Shown here: positions 1-11,670 of the stretch, piece by piece
How positions within the stretch are numbered: the stretch's first letter is position 1
Layout: the number at the start of each line of letters is the position of its first letter
NCBI GenBank assembly: GCA_029931535.1
Contig: JAQPZY010001423.1
Span: 889,501 to 953,500, forward strand
Length of the DNA: 64,000 bases
Origin: Margaritifera margaritifera
Lineage: Eukaryota > Mollusca > Bivalvia > Unionida > Margaritiferidae
Direction of reading: 5' to 3'
Program-made: the position numbers and the translations under genes
Notes under the pieces: model-generated
What the model saw: only the letters and a program-made list of their open reading frames with translations
Database searches by the model: none
What the model was told of the DNA's origin: nothing

Positions 1-1122
1 CACCATATTACGCAGTAATCTATCAATCCACAGTTTAACCTTCTGCTAATCAGTGATCATTAAAATCTACCTTTATTTCTGTGTACTTAAGATATTAATA
101 CAAACTAAATAAAAAGATTTTTGGAATTATGATTCTGAAGATATTTATGACAGAAACATTTTAGTATCGAGAGTAGAAATACATGTATGATGGCTAGTCT
201 TACAGCAACAAGAGTGAGATACTCCATATGGGTTTTGTGTTGTGGACATGCCTAGAAAGGGTAAAAATAACAAGTTGCAATATATGAGTCAGCGTGATTA
301 ATATGTTGATATTTTTTAAAAAAAGGTGATCTATTTCTTGTGGTTCTCTCCTGTTTTTGTTGATGTTTTTTTTTCACACCTAGCCAAGGGTATCTTCAAA
401 ATGAGCAGAGCTTGCCGACTTGAAACAATCGACTGCTGAAAGATTGTTTTGATGCATGTCGGAGATGTCAAGGTGTCTAGGTGATAATTGTTAATAATAC
501 AACTTATGGGATTTCTTGGACAGGTGTGTTTGGAAATAAAAGGCAGCCATCTAGATTTCGTCAAAAGAGCACTCGATGTACCGAACATGTAGCACTCACA
601 ATCAATATTTATCATCTACAAAGAGGTTTATTACCTGTAGAACAATAACTATGTTTAACCCGTGGTACATAATGCCTCAGATATTGAGGGTTTGTTTTGT
701 TGCACAATGCCAATTAATTTACTAATCCATACCAACTCTCTGATGTATTGTTTAATGAGATAAAGCAGGGGTCATGGTTTCTAATCAAAGCCATAACTAT
801 CACACCTGCTTGAAGTGGTTTCGTGTGTAATGACAACCAATCATATTTTTTTTTTGCTGAATCAAGCTAGTAAAAAAAGAAACAATGATAAATAATTATC
901 CAATACATTTTGATAACCAGCCATTCACGGAAAAATTACATGATAAAGTATAAATAGGATACCCACCACTATCAAAAGTTATTTAAGTTTATATACTTGA
1001 TAGCTGTCGTGAAACATAATATTGTTTGTACTGTTAATAATTTTGTTGGATAAGTTTATCGTGCATTATGCAACAAGCGAGGATGCACTGCCTAACTGCC
1101 CAGTTCGTGGAGGGACTCTACC
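1..1122. other. AT-rich intron, probable left part of the pogo-like element
   Basis: No coding exon or clear repeat is visible. The sequence leads directly into the decayed transposase that starts near 1123. The first bases of the window (CACCATATTA) resemble the inner part of the terminal repeat seen inverted near 2935, so the element may start just before the window. That link is weak. Confidence 0.3.
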
Positions 1123-2570
1123 TTGCCAAAATTGTCTCCAAAGAGGCCAGTAGGCCGTCCACAGAAGCGACCTCGAAGTAATGACTCGGAGGGTACATCA
1201 AAAAAAGAACCGCCCATGAAGAAAACTGCTCTAGATGACGAGTCTGATTATCTTGAACCCAAGAGTGCTCCACCCGGTTCTGTGCGTGGTCACTATAAAC
1301 ATTATACATTAAAGCAAAAGCATGATATTGTTAACCATGCAAAACTTCTGGGAATTAGACCTACAGCGGAAAAATTAAAGATTCCGAAATCCACTGTGAA
1401 TACGATGAAAATTGACTTTTCTGCAGATCTGAACTTGAATGGACATTTTCCTAAGAGTGGACGACCCATTTCATATGGACGAGATATAGATGATAAGATA
1501 GCTCAATGGGTGCTCAATCAGCGTGACTTACAAATTTCATTCAGTGTTGAGGGAATATGTATATATGCCAAGAAGCTTGTCTCAAAAGAATTTCCGAAGT
1601 GCAAATTCAGTGCATGTCGTTCTTAGGGAGAGGGTTTCATGAAAAGACATGGGTTTGTACTCAGAAGCAGGACCTCTCTTGCCCAATGTTTACCCAACGA
1701 TTTGGAAGAAAAGATTGCTTCATTCCACAAGTTTGTGATGGATAGACACGAGGAGGACGAGTTTGATGATAACTTTATTATTAACATGGACAAGACACCA
1801 ATGTACTTTGATCTTGTGCCAGGGAAAACGGTGGACGAAGTAGGAATGAAAAGCGTTCTGATTTGTACAACTGGCTCGGAGAAGAGACACATTACTGTCA
1901 TTTTAGCCGTTGCAAGTTCTGGCAATGTATTACCCCAATGATTATTTTAAAAGAAAAGAGAAATCTAGATATGAAGGCACCAAAAGGGTAGATTATCGCA
2001 GTTCCAGAGAAAGCGTGGATGGACGAAATGCTAATGCTGCGATGGATTAAATAAATTTATCTGCCATTCATCAGGAGAGAGCGATGACTATTAGTTATGG
2101 ACTCGTTCCAGCCTCACATAACTGATGACGTAAAGAAACAGCTGTGGCATGGAAATGTTGTGCCAGCAATAATACCTGGAGGCTGCACATCGAAGTTGCA
2201 ACCTCTTGATGTGAGCATCAATAAACCTGTCACAAGCTACCTCCACCACAGCTGGATGGAATACATCAGAGATGCTGCAAATGCGTTAAAATCATCTGAT
2301 GAAAGCAGCAATAGACGGATCAAGACAGCCAGCAAACAGACTGTATTGGACTGGGTTGTAAATGCCATGGAGACATTGAAGGAAAGGTGCACAATGATAA
2401 TGAAATCTTTCAAAGTGTGCGGCATCAGTGTCAATCTGAAGTGAAAACGTGCTGATCAGAAAAGCCGAACAATTAAACGATACGGAGGATGACAGTGATA
2501 CAGAATTTGAGGGCTTTTCACCCGAGGATCTAAAAGAGGCTATGGACAAGCTACCTGAAATTGAATAATA
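1123..2570 (+). pseudogene. decayed pogo/Tigger-type transposase
   Basis: Three overlapping-frame pieces form one transposase of the pogo group of Tc1/mariner DDE elements, which cut and paste DNA in the nucleus. Residues from about 60 carry a psq-type helix-turn-helix (KHYTLKQKHDIVNHAKLLGI, then TAEKLKIPKSTV). A CENP-B-type second DNA-binding domain follows around FPKSGRPISYGRDIDDKIAQ. The catalytic core is in the next frame from 1639, with the first acidic position in NMDKTPMYFD. The segment from 2097 holds the second in MDSFQPHITDD and the third in PLDVSINKP, so a DDD-type triad is still recognisable. The frame breaks near 1620 and again after 1938, and stops interrupt 1985-2060. The C-terminal acidic tail runs to about 2567. 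It cannot encode an active enzyme as it stands. It lies in the ATM intron downstream of exon k and antisense to ATM. Confidence 0.85.
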
Positions 2571-3374
2571 TATTTAAATATATTACAACATTAAATCATA
2601 TTTCTTTTCATTCTTTGATATTGTCATTTATTGTGTATGGCTTAATATAAAAATATTTATCTATCTATCAATCTATCTGCATACATACATACGATTAAGA
2701 ATTTTAAATTATTTTAGTTCATGGAAGTTCATGATCACATTAAATAATTGGCAACCAAATGAAGCGAACTTTGCATCGGTTAAATTACCGGCAAACACAC
2801 TGAGACTTTTACTTGAAAACGACTCAGCAGATCTTCTTAGATTGTGCTCGTAAACATAGGTTGTAGAAAAAAATTATAGTCAAGCAACGTCTGAAAATTA
2901 CAAGGCATTTATATATTTTTTTCGGCCAAAAAATATGGTGTCCGAAAACAAACCATTTCCGAAAACATACCGTAAATACGGTATACATTCATGGACTGGC
3001 AATCATTTATAGTTATTGCTATAAAGGCTTTATGGGATCCTAACAGTGTGAACAAATCTTGGTTGCAAACCAACGTCTTGATATCACGGTATATTAGTTG
3101 TATGAACCATTTTAAAAAGGCCTTTACAACATTTAAATAGAAAATTATCAAATACAACTACTACAAGTCAGGGACTTGGCTATAATACTGCTTCGGTAGC
3201 TTTCATTCTCCAGGGCTTTTATGCCCTAGGTCAAGGAATATTGTAAGGCAAAAAATTGAACCTGGCTATCTTCAGGACTTAGTGATGACAAAGCTCAAAG
3301 CATTTAATTAATAAACTTCTTAAAGTTTAGCATCAAACTGCTCAATAAATGAGAATTTGGCCTAATTAAAACAT
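2571..3374. other. intron; possible right terminal repeat of the pogo-like element at 2925-2987
   Basis: The stretch around 2925-2987 has the look of a transposon end: on the minus strand it begins TACCGTATTTACGGTATG and then repeats TTTCGGA-type phrases before CACCATATTTTTTGG. It would close the element holding the transposase upstream. A matching left end is not in the window. The rest, to 3374, shows nothing recognisable. Confidence 0.4.
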
Positions 3375-3451
3375 AACATGAAAAACATGATTTTTGACTC
3401 TAAAAGCCCTTGACATGGTCGTGTTTATAAAAACATGATTTTCAATAAATC

Positions 3452-3455
<4 letters not shown>

Positions 3456-3519
<64 letters not shown>
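3456..3519. repeat. (GA)32 microsatellite
   Basis: An uninterrupted GA dinucleotide run of 64 bp inside the hAT-like copy. The copies at 17.5 and 19.5 kb do not have it, so it arose after the element inserted. Confidence 0.98.
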
Positions 3520-3524
<5 letters not shown>

Positions 3525-4255
3525 CTGCCAGTATCCTGTATGGGTAAATAGGAAACAGTCAAAATTTGCATTGTTTCATGTTTAATGCTCATTGAAAACC
3601 AGAGGAGTTTATAAAGTTGTTGAACAATCAAATTCATTTGAAGCTGGGTAAATCAGAGATGCATGTTGAATAAACAAAAGTTATTACACTTCATTGTCTT
3701 GAATGAGAATGTTTAAGCCATCTTTATTACAGATCATTGGGAAATTGATGATTAGCAGCAGTGTTTTTCTGAAGTCAGATTTTACTCCTTACATACAATG
3801 CAAAACACGATTATTTCAGTAGTTGGAAAGACAAAGTTAGGAACAGTGTGGAAGTGTGATTCATTTTTGAAGGCAACATTTTGAAACGCAGTTTTGATTT
3901 AGGTTAGGCAAAAAAAAAAAAAGTATGTGTGTTTCTTATTGCACTGGTTTTAAAATTAGGGTAGGCAGGTAGAAATTTGTTGTTTTTTTAAACATATATA
4001 AATCAAATAATATTTCAAGCACTTCGAAGTACTGGGCAAAACTGGCTCAATTAGATGCACAAATCAATTTTGACAATGTGATTTTTTAAAATTTGTTTTG
4101 GGGGTGGGGTGGGAAAAAAGTACTAGGGTCAGCAATGAGAAACAGGGATGGTTGGCCGACTGGAAACAGACATATTTTGTTTTTGCCTTAGATTAGCCAT
4201 ATGTGAAGCGAGCAAAGCCCAGCAAACTAAATTTTAGAACTCCTGGTTGATGGAG

Positions 4256-4717
4256 TTTGACTATGTGAAGCACAGCAGCAATTGGGAGCATTTTATACTT
4301 TGTACATACTGCAAACACGATGTCAACATTAATCATACTAGGGTATATGACATCCATTGAAAGTCACATAGTAACTCCTCCCTGCATCAGGACAATGTAC
4401 AACTGCGGAGCTCAATCCCAAAAGTAACTAACATGTTTAAACAATTGTTGACAGAACAATTGCAAAAGCTGAAGCGCTTTTCTGCTGTTTCATTGCAGAA
4501 CAAGATCTGCTGTTTGCAGTTGCAGATCATTTTGTCAGAAATGTGTTGGAAAATTGTCCTGGATAGTAACATCACTAAGAACTTCAGTTGTAAAAGAAGA
4601 CTGACACTCTCTCAGAGCAATGCAGATTCAGAAAGATACTTTTCAATGCAAAGAAAAATTCACCAAGATCTTTGGGGAAGTTTGAACAACAGTACTATCC
4701 AGTCTCTAATGGTATAA
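4256..4717 (+). pseudogene. hAT-type transposase fragments (BED-like N-terminus and dimerisation C-terminus)
   Basis: Two parts of a hAT-superfamily transposase are visible. At 4256-4431 the reading KHSSNWEHFILCTYCKHDVN with later His residues looks like the N-terminal zinc-finger region (C-x2-C then H), broken by a stop after VYDIH. At 4433-4717, SQSNADSERYFSMQRKIHQD and LNNSTIQSLMV match the C-terminal dimerisation motif of hAT transposases (usual form SNADxERxFS). The central catalytic domain is absent, so this is an internal-deletion derivative. The C-terminal piece is closely related to the fragments at 18305 and 20757. Confidence 0.8.
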
Positions 4718-5307
4718 AGATGAACACTAATGACACTTGCATCACCTTCAAATCCTCCAATGAACTATTAAGTGCAGTAAAGTTTGCAACTACAAGTTAA
4801 TCCTGTATTCTACTGTCAAATGGATTTTAAAGACAGAAGAAACATTGTGTTTTGTATTTAATGTCTGTGTGGTTGTGATTATGTGTGTGTTTACATGTGT
4901 GTCTGTGCATGTGTGGTGATGATATATGAAAATGTTTAGTCTGCCAGCTATTTTTGTTTGGAAGTGTATTAAATACTTTAAAGAAAACATTTTATTTAAT
5001 TTTATTCAAATATAAATATGCAGTCATTTTCTATAGGCGTATATGACTAGATAACTTATTTTCAACTGTACAACATCACTTATTTGGGTCACATGCTGAC
5101 ACCACTTGGGACCATGAAACACTTTTTGAGTCTTAAAAAAAAAAAAAAATGAACACTATCTTGAAGGTTGGCAGGTATGCAGTCAACTCACTTCAGTCTT
5201 TAAAGGCTGGGAAAGGTCTGGATTATTAGGTACATCATTTCCCCACATGATACAAACATCCTTTATCAAGCTCTTAAAAGAATATAAGGGAATTATTGAA
5301 TACAGAC

Positions 5308-5427
5308 CTTGTTCAGAGTTGGTAGGAAAAGCTGACTGGAATCTCTTGGGATCTTGATATCCATTCTGGCAGCCAGTTGATACATCAAGGGCAACCACTT
5401 ATATGTCTGCAGTCCCACTAAACTGTC
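5308..5427 (-). CDS. ATM: ATM exon k (FAT domain)
   Basis: Forty codons, phase 0 at both ends. The acceptor reads GTCTTTTTCAG and the donor AACAAG|GTCTGT. The product holds YKWLPLMYQLAARMDIKIP, the counterpart of the vertebrate ATM segment ending LPLMYQLAARMG, near the C-terminal end of the FAT domain. The true frame is not the longest open frame here, because a longer out-of-frame ORF overlaps it. It joins exon j across a 10.8-kb intron. It is the last ATM exon visible before the left window edge. A SINE lies only about 26 bp upstream of its acceptor (see 5454-5708), so the branch point must sit in the SINE duplication or the SINE. Confidence 0.95.
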
Positions 5428-5453
5428 CTGAAAAAGACATTATACATGCAAGT

Positions 5454-5708
5454 TGTTGTTGTTGTTGTTATGGGTTTAATGCCATTTTTCAGCACATGAT
5501 AGGCTATACATGGCGGCCAGTATATTTGGTGGAGGAAGAACCCGGAAACCCCCCCCGGGAAGAACCACTGACCCACGTGAATCTACTGGCAAGCTTTCTC
5601 ACATACCCACTTTGGCCAAGTCCGAGACTCGAACCCACGTGGACAGAGGTGAGATGTCAGTGATCCATTAAGGCGAGTGCCTTAGACCACTCGGCCACCC
5701 GGGGCCCC
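5454..5708 (-). repeat. tRNA-derived SINE (Leu-type head), flanked by 12-bp target duplication
   Basis: Read on the minus strand, it starts with a tRNA-like head: box A GGTGGCCGAGTGGTCTAAGG, then box B GGGTTCGAGTCTCGGA. A unique body follows, then a conserved-looking 3' domain ending TGAAAAATGGCATTAAACCC, and a short (AAC)n tail. That 3' domain is of the kind shared by many molluscan SINEs. Direct repeats ATACATGCAAGT (5442-5453) and ATACATGTAAGT (5709-5720) flank it, showing L1-type target-primed insertion. The internal Pol III promoter boxes look intact, but no tRNA cloverleaf function is expected. Confidence 0.88.
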
Positions 5709-5999
5709 ATACATGTAAGTCATTAGGTTCAAAGTGAAACATACATTAATAATCTCATAGTGAACAAAAATATCTAACAAGAACAATGTTTAAAGATGGG
5801 ACTGACAATCCAGAAACTGACAAGATTTTTGTAAGTTTTATGATATTTAAGTCAGAGACAAGACTGTTGATTTAAACAAAAAAAAAACCTTCTCTGTTTG
5901 TTGACTCTCCATAAAGTTTTTTGTAACTAGATTTGTGTTTGTAAAACATGTATGAGCACATTGCAGGCCAAAAAAAAGAGGTTACAAATTTTAGAAAAA

Positions 6000-6930
6000 C
6001 AGGAAAAATTGCAATAATGGCATGCAAATCTAATAAGGTCATCTGAATATGCATATAAAGATTCATACAAAATTTAATTTGTTGACTTAATTAGTATTTG
6101 CCTTATCATGCTAACAATGCTTCTGTCATAAAAGTCTAACACCAATAAATTCAAAAATGTGTAAAAATATGAAAATGACTGTAATGGCCAAAAAAATCTC
6201 ACTAGGTCATTTACATATAAATATAAATTTGCATACCAAATTTCATTTATCTACCTCAAGTGGTTTTGCTTCACAAGGTTCGTGTCAAAATAAGTTAAAG
6301 TCCAAGAAGTTAAAATATGTGTAAAAAATAAAAGAAAACAGAAAAAAAAAATAAAAAATTGGTGTAATGGCCTGAAAATGTATCAGGTCATCTACATACA
6401 CATACAAATATGCCTATTAAATTTTATTCGTCTACCTCCAGTGGTTTTTATTTTAAAGTTAAAACATATGTAAAAAGAAAAATTGAATTGTTATGGTCTG
6501 AAAATCTCTTCAGGTCATCTATATGTGCATACAAATACACTAGCCAAATTTCACCTGTCGGCGCCGTCTACGTTGTCTATGTCAACATTGTCTATGTTGA
6601 CATTGTCTACGTCTACATTGTCTATGTTGACATTGTCTACATCTACATTAACATTGTCTATGTCTACGTTGACATTGTCTATGTCTACATTATCTATTTC
6701 GAAACTGTCTATGTGTACATTGTCTGTGTTGAGTGGTTTTTGTGCAATCTTGTTCACAAGCTTCTTGGGATTTACAGACAGATGAACATGACCAAATCAA
6801 AAGTCTAATCAGGTCATCTACATATGCATACAAATATGCTAGCCAAATTTCATTTGTTTCCAATGAGTGGTTTTTGTGCAACAATTATACTAATAAGCTT
6901 CCTTGGATAGGCGGACAGACAGGACTAAAT
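6000..6930. repeat. tandem array, units about 130-180 bp
   Basis: A phrase like AGGTCATCTACATATGCATA recurs near 6037, 6204, 6385, 6513 and 6812. Each copy is followed by CAAATTTCATTTGT-like sequence and GAGTGGTTTTTGTGCA-like sequence. Units are diverged. The fourth unit is expanded by a minisatellite (6566-6730). Confidence 0.75.
6566..6730. repeat. short-unit minisatellite (ACATTGTCTATGTCT type)
   Basis: Degenerate 6-, 12- and 18-bp units built from GTCTAYGTYGACATT. The period is a multiple of three, so it gives long open frames on both strands, for example Asp-Asn-Val repeats on the minus strand. These are repeat artefacts, not genes. Confidence 0.85.
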
Positions 6931-7271
6931 TGAGATGCTCCTGCTGCAAGTAGTGGTGGCATACAAATGTGCTATTTCTGATCAGAAATTGACCTCTACA
7001 GAATATGATAAGTATTGATCTCAAACCAAGACTTGTAATGTTTAGGTTTCCACAGGTTACTGGAATGAAAACTCACTGATTTTTCCCTGACCCGTACATG
7101 TCAACCCAACAAATATAATCTGAGTATAAAAAGTGTAATCTATATACATGTATTACATGTCATAATTGGGGCTTTACTGATTTACCAGGACGAAATCATA
7201 ATGCTAATGTGGTGTACATCAAAATATATGGTAACTGTGAATGGCAGTGATGAATTAAGCTCAACAATTAA
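6931..7271. other. intron, nothing recognised
   Basis: AT-rich sequence without clear coding, repeat or element ends. Confidence 0.5.
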
Positions 7272-8318
7272 ACAAGAGTCTCCCAAAGAGACTGACATTC
7301 TACTGACCAAAAAGAATTTCTAGGAATTCAAGATAAGACCATTTCGTCTTTTTAACTGCTGAGTGTTGAAACCATCTCTGATATTCTTGAGCGACAAAAT
7401 TTTCCAATTAGCCACTCACTGTGGAAGCCATAATGGATGTAAGATTGGCACCCTTTTCATTTAGGTCCAACTAGACACCATTAGAAGACTTTTGGTGAAA
7501 ACCTCATGTTGATATGACCACCCTTCTTGAGAAATAGTGACAATATTTTCAATATGTTCATTGTTGCAGTCATATTTGTGGTAAGATTGGCACCATTTTC
7601 ATCCAGGACCAATTACATATCATAATTAGTCTTCTGGTGCAAACCCCATATTGATACAACTTTCCATTTGGAAACAGGAGCATTAACAAGATTTTAAAGA
7701 TGGCTGCCACAGTGCCATACTGGATGTAAGATTGGCACAAATTTCATTTAGTACTAACTAGACATCATAAGAAGTCTTCTGGTGAAAACCTGATGCCGAT
7801 ATGACTTTCCATCTAGGAGGAGTAGCAATAAGATTTTCAAGACGGCAGCTGTGGCAGCCATATTGGAAATCAGATTGATAAAAATTTTATTTAAGACCAA
7901 CAAGACACCATAAAAAGTCTTCACGTAAAAACCCCAAGCTGATATGACTTTCTGTTCAGGAGGAGTAGCGATAAAAAATTTTTCAAGATGACTGCTGTGG
8001 TGGCCATATTGGATGCCAGGTCAACACCATTTTCTTTAGGACCAACAAGACATCATAAAAAGGTTTTTGTTGAAATCCCCATGTTAATATGACCATCCAT
8101 TCAGGAGTAGTGATAACAAAGATTTTCAAAATGGCCACACTTGTCACAAATGTGCAAAATCCAAGTGGAAATATGCTTTGATGAACACTGAATCATATTA
8201 GATGTTTTTGTTTTTGGACATGCATATTTTTTTGCACATTTTTAATCTGAGAACATCTATATCAGCTAGGGGAGGTTCATGCTAATTAAAAACTCTGTGC
8301 AAAAATGCAGTGACCCTA
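7272..8318. repeat. head-plus-array element, 144-bp units, copy 1
   Basis: The head starts with a small hairpin (AGTCTCCCAAAGAGACT) and continues through AAGAATTTCTAGGAATTCAA and a TTCTTGAGCGACAA-like stretch. About five units of roughly 144 bp follow, each holding TTGGATGTAAGATTGGCACC, then ACTAGACATCATAAGAAGTC, then TTCAAGATGGC. Unit starts near 7448, 7591, 7736, 7876 and 8025 give spacings of 140-148 bp. Three further copies of head and array are in the window. Confidence 0.85.
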
Positions 8319-10788
8319 GTTCATTAAAACCTCTCTTAAGCCACCTCTGCAATGAGCGACCACCTGTCATTTAAGACAATGACCGTCATTCAATTATATA
8401 AATGCACCATTGTGAGTGATGACCACCTGCTGTATGCAAGCAGCAACCAGGATCTTTTTTGCAAAATATGCATTTTGACACTTCTATGAATGGCTTCATT
8501 GCAACAATAGATATAAACACCACTGCCCTTTATTTAATCCTTTGTAACCATGACCAATTAGGAGGTTCTGCAGACAATACGCAGATTGTTCTAAACAAAA
8601 GCAAACAAAAATGCTGGCTACTGGTTTTCTAAACTCTACAGGTAGCATTGTATGCTACAGTAAACCAGACTAAAGAACCTGTCACTAACTGCCATTGTAG
8701 TGTCAAAGTCATGTAAATCCCATTATGATTAACCATTCCTTCTTCAAAGGGAGCAGTCATGGACACGCATAGTCACTTCAAAGGTTTGTATTGTTTCTTT
8801 ATCTGTTTAGAAAACACATGCTATGCCAATAATGTCATAACGTGAGATCTTCTCATCTTTTCACTTTAGCATGATGGGTACTGCCTTAAATCATCTGTCT
8901 GTTGAGTAACAATACATACTGACTGGGGTGAATGTGGTCTTTGTCTTTTTCTCTTAATAAGTTATTTACTTTTTTCCAGATGAGTTAATAGTCTAGAGTT
9001 ATTGTAAAGGTTTTTCTTGCTTTATCGATTTTACCATTATTAAATCCCAACACAAGGCTGAATGTGCCATGGTCAGAAATCTTGTCATCTGGTAGCCTTA
9101 GTGAATCTGTTAGATCCGTTTCTTTATTGAGTTCATCTATTTATTATTTATGTTTTGGGTGACTGAGGTTTTGGCTGTAAATAATAAACATCTTGAGTAA
9201 ATATTATCATAGCTGACTTTACAATTTATGGACAGGAAAAGTATTACCTTAGTTAACCGAACAATGCATATAACTTAGGAATGCATGTGCCACAATGCCA
9301 GTATACTACATGTGAACTTCAAAACAAAAGTCCCTCGAAACGACTGACACACTACTGGGCAAAAAGAATTTCCAGCATTTCATGATAAAACCATTTCTTC
9401 CTTTTAACTGTTGTGTGTTGAAACAATCTTCGATATTCTTCAGCAATAAAAAAATTTTCAAATTAGATGCGGTGGTGGACATATTGGATGTCAGATTGGC
9501 ACCATTTTCATTTTGAAGCAAGCATACATCATTAAACGTCTTTTGGAGAAAACCTCAATATGACTATCCATTCTGGGGAACTAGCGACAGCAACATTTTT
9601 CAAGACAGCCGTTGTGGCCATATTGGATGTATGATTGCACCATTTTCATTTAGGACCAACTAGGTATCATAAGAAGACTATTGGTAAAAACCATATGTTG
9701 ATATAGACATCCATTTGGAAGGAGTAGAGATAACAATATTTCAATACGGCCTGAAAATCTGCCATATTGAGGGTCAGTTTGTATCATTTTCATTTAGGAC
9801 CAACTACACACCATAATAACTCTTCTGATGAAAACCCCATGTTAAAATGACTGTCCATTTAAGAGGAGTAGCGATAACAAGATATTGGATGTCAGATCAG
9901 CCCCATTTTAATTTAGGGACAAAAAGACATTACAAGAAGTCATTTGGTGAAAATCCCATGCTGATATGACTTTCCGTTTTGGAGGAGTAACAATGACAAG
10001 ATTTTCAACATGGCTACAATGGTGTTCATATTGGATATCATATGCACACCATTTCCATTTAGGACCAACTAGACATCATAATAAGTCTTCTGGTAAAAGC
10101 ACAATGTCATTATGAAAGCACAATGTCAACATGACCAGACATCGAGAAGAAGTAGTGATAATATTATATTCCAGATGGCCATTGCAGAGACCATGTTGGA
10201 GGTCAGATTGGCACCATTTTCATTTACAATAAACTAGACATATTAAGAAGTCTTTCAGTAAAACACCATGCTGATATGATCATTTATTAAGCGGAAGAAG
10301 TGATAACAGATTTTCAAGATGGCCACTGTGGTGGCCATATTAGATGTCTGTGAAGCATCATTTTCATAGGACTAACTAGACATCAAAAGAAGTCTCCTAG
10401 TAAAAACCCCATGCTGATATGACCATCCATTCAGGAGCAGTAGCTATAAATACATGTAGATTCTCAAGATGGCCACAGTGGCAGCCACATTCATACCTGT
10501 GACAGAACCAGGATTTCAAACCAGTAGATTTACAAATTTTGATCAGTAGATTGGCTTCTGAAAAGGGAGATTTTTATCGGCATAAATTTTACGTGTTTTA
10601 AGGGGATTGAAAACAAAACAAGTTCATTTTATCACATAATATGTATTCTCTTCATATTGTAATAAAACACAAATTTTGAACATGATTCAGATTCAGAATC
10701 TGAAGGAAAATGTTACAAAAATAGTTAGTTAATATGAGCCAGTATATTGTAAATTAAATGAAAAAGGAAGAGTTGTACATCTCTCGGT

Positions 10789-11223
10789 TCACTGCAAAAA
10801 TTTTGTATAAAATCCACAGGCATTTTTAGTTTCCTTCACAAGATCACTGTCTGGTGACCACTGGTGACATTCACTGTGATTGTCAACCTTCACACTTAGG
10901 ATGCTCTCAATAGTTTTCTGCACCAGACTTCCCCTTGAATCACTCTGGATTTTCCAAAGAATGGAGAATGTCCTCTCTGTGTCAGCATTGGAATGTGGCA
11001 ATGATAGGACAACTACACTCAGTCTGGAAAGAAGTTCTAACTTAAGTTTTCCTGTTGCTGGGTTTCTGAGGCTGCTGACTGATCTCCAATACTGCTCCAA
11101 GCTCATTTCACCCTGAGGAGGAAGTTCCTGGCTTGGACTTGATATGTATTCCTGAGGCTCATTCTCAAGGACTTGTTTCTCTTCTAGGCTTATGTCCAAA
11201 AATCTGTTGGCAAGTTTCACCAC
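10789..11223 (-). pseudogene. hAT transposase C-terminal (dimerisation) exon
   Basis: An open 144-codon frame containing MSLEQYWRSVSSL, then LSLPHSNADTERTFSILWKI and KTIESILSVKV. The block matches the hAT C-terminal dimerisation domain, with the hallmark SNADTERTFS. It is preceded on the minus strand by TTAATTACAG, a plausible splice acceptor. It is well preserved and free of stops, unlike the rest of the element, so deletion is recent or the piece is under some constraint. The catalytic core is absent. Confidence 0.88.
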
Positions 11224-11353
11224 TGTAATTAATTTTAAACAAATTAGATTTAGACTTGAAATAAACAGTTAAAAACACATGATTTTAATAATTTATCCCA
11301 ACTTTAAAATTAAATATTATGTAATACATTTTTAACTCGCGGATATATTTTAT

Positions 11354-11515
11354 CTAGGACTTGAACATAATTTTTGTGCTTTTATGCTTATTTTCTAGAA
11401 GTCTGAACTTCACATTAGTAATATCTGGTTCACTGGTGATGACCTTGGTTGAAACAAACTTTCCCAGAAGCTTTCTTAGCAGCCTGGTCATCTCTACATG
11501 TAGATGTCCAATCAT
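11354..11515 (-). pseudogene. hAT transposase internal fragment
   Basis: A 53-codon frame reading MTRLLRKLLGKFVSTKVITS and EPDITNVKF. This resembles the segment of hAT transposases between the zinc finger and the catalytic domain. It begins within the tail of the N-terminal fragment, so sequence between them has been lost. Confidence 0.5.
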
Positions 11516-11670
11516 TAATTCAACAGCCTAAAAAGACACAATGCAAAGTCAGGACCTTTGCTACTTGCCTGCACACACTTAAATTCTGGTATCCAAGCGT
11601 TGTTAAACTTGTTGTAGTATTTCTTAGCTGGTGGCTTTTTAGCGTTGGGAGAAAGAGTACGTTTCGGCAT
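11515..11670 (-). pseudogene. hAT transposase N-terminal fragment
   Basis: A 51-codon frame beginning MPKRTLSPNAKKPPAKKYYN, a basic leader. It runs into AWIPEFKCVQASSKGPDFAL and a Cys, the typical start of the zinc-finger region of this hAT group (usually followed by a second Cys and a His pair). It stops soon after, which fits an internal deletion. The stop overlaps the start of the next fragment. The ATG at 11670 is the only good start. Confidence 0.65.

Larger units (their letters stand above)
3375..5179 (+). mobile_element. hAT-like element, copy 1 (CATACCTG family)
   Basis: The right end reads GGTTGGCAGGTATG at 5166-5179, the reverse complement of the family's CATACCTGCCAACC terminus. 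The left boundary is uncertain: the CATGATTTTTGACTC motif that follows the left end in the copies at 17491 and 19497 occurs here near 3388. Much internal sequence is shared with those copies, including a CATTGGAAGTTAGGTAAAT-like phrase and an ATCTTTATTACAGATCATTGG-like stretch. It holds a broken transposase (4256-4717) and a (GA)n tract. Confidence 0.65.

Noticed and set aside
331..615. 94-codon minus-strand frame in the first kilobase
   Set aside because: No ATM likeness, no splice signals, and composition like the surrounding intron.
3166..3374. Left end of hAT-like copy 1 at 3170 with AAGTCA as partner of CAGTCA
   Set aside because: The supposed terminus GGGACTTGGC does not resemble the family end. 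The left boundary is left uncertain.
5454..5708. A functional tRNA-Leu gene
   Set aside because: Only the head is tRNA-like. The body, tail and target duplications show a SINE.
6410..6808. Val/Tyr- or Asp/Asn-rich open frames on both strands
   Set aside because: They are the product of the short-unit minisatellite at 6566-6730.
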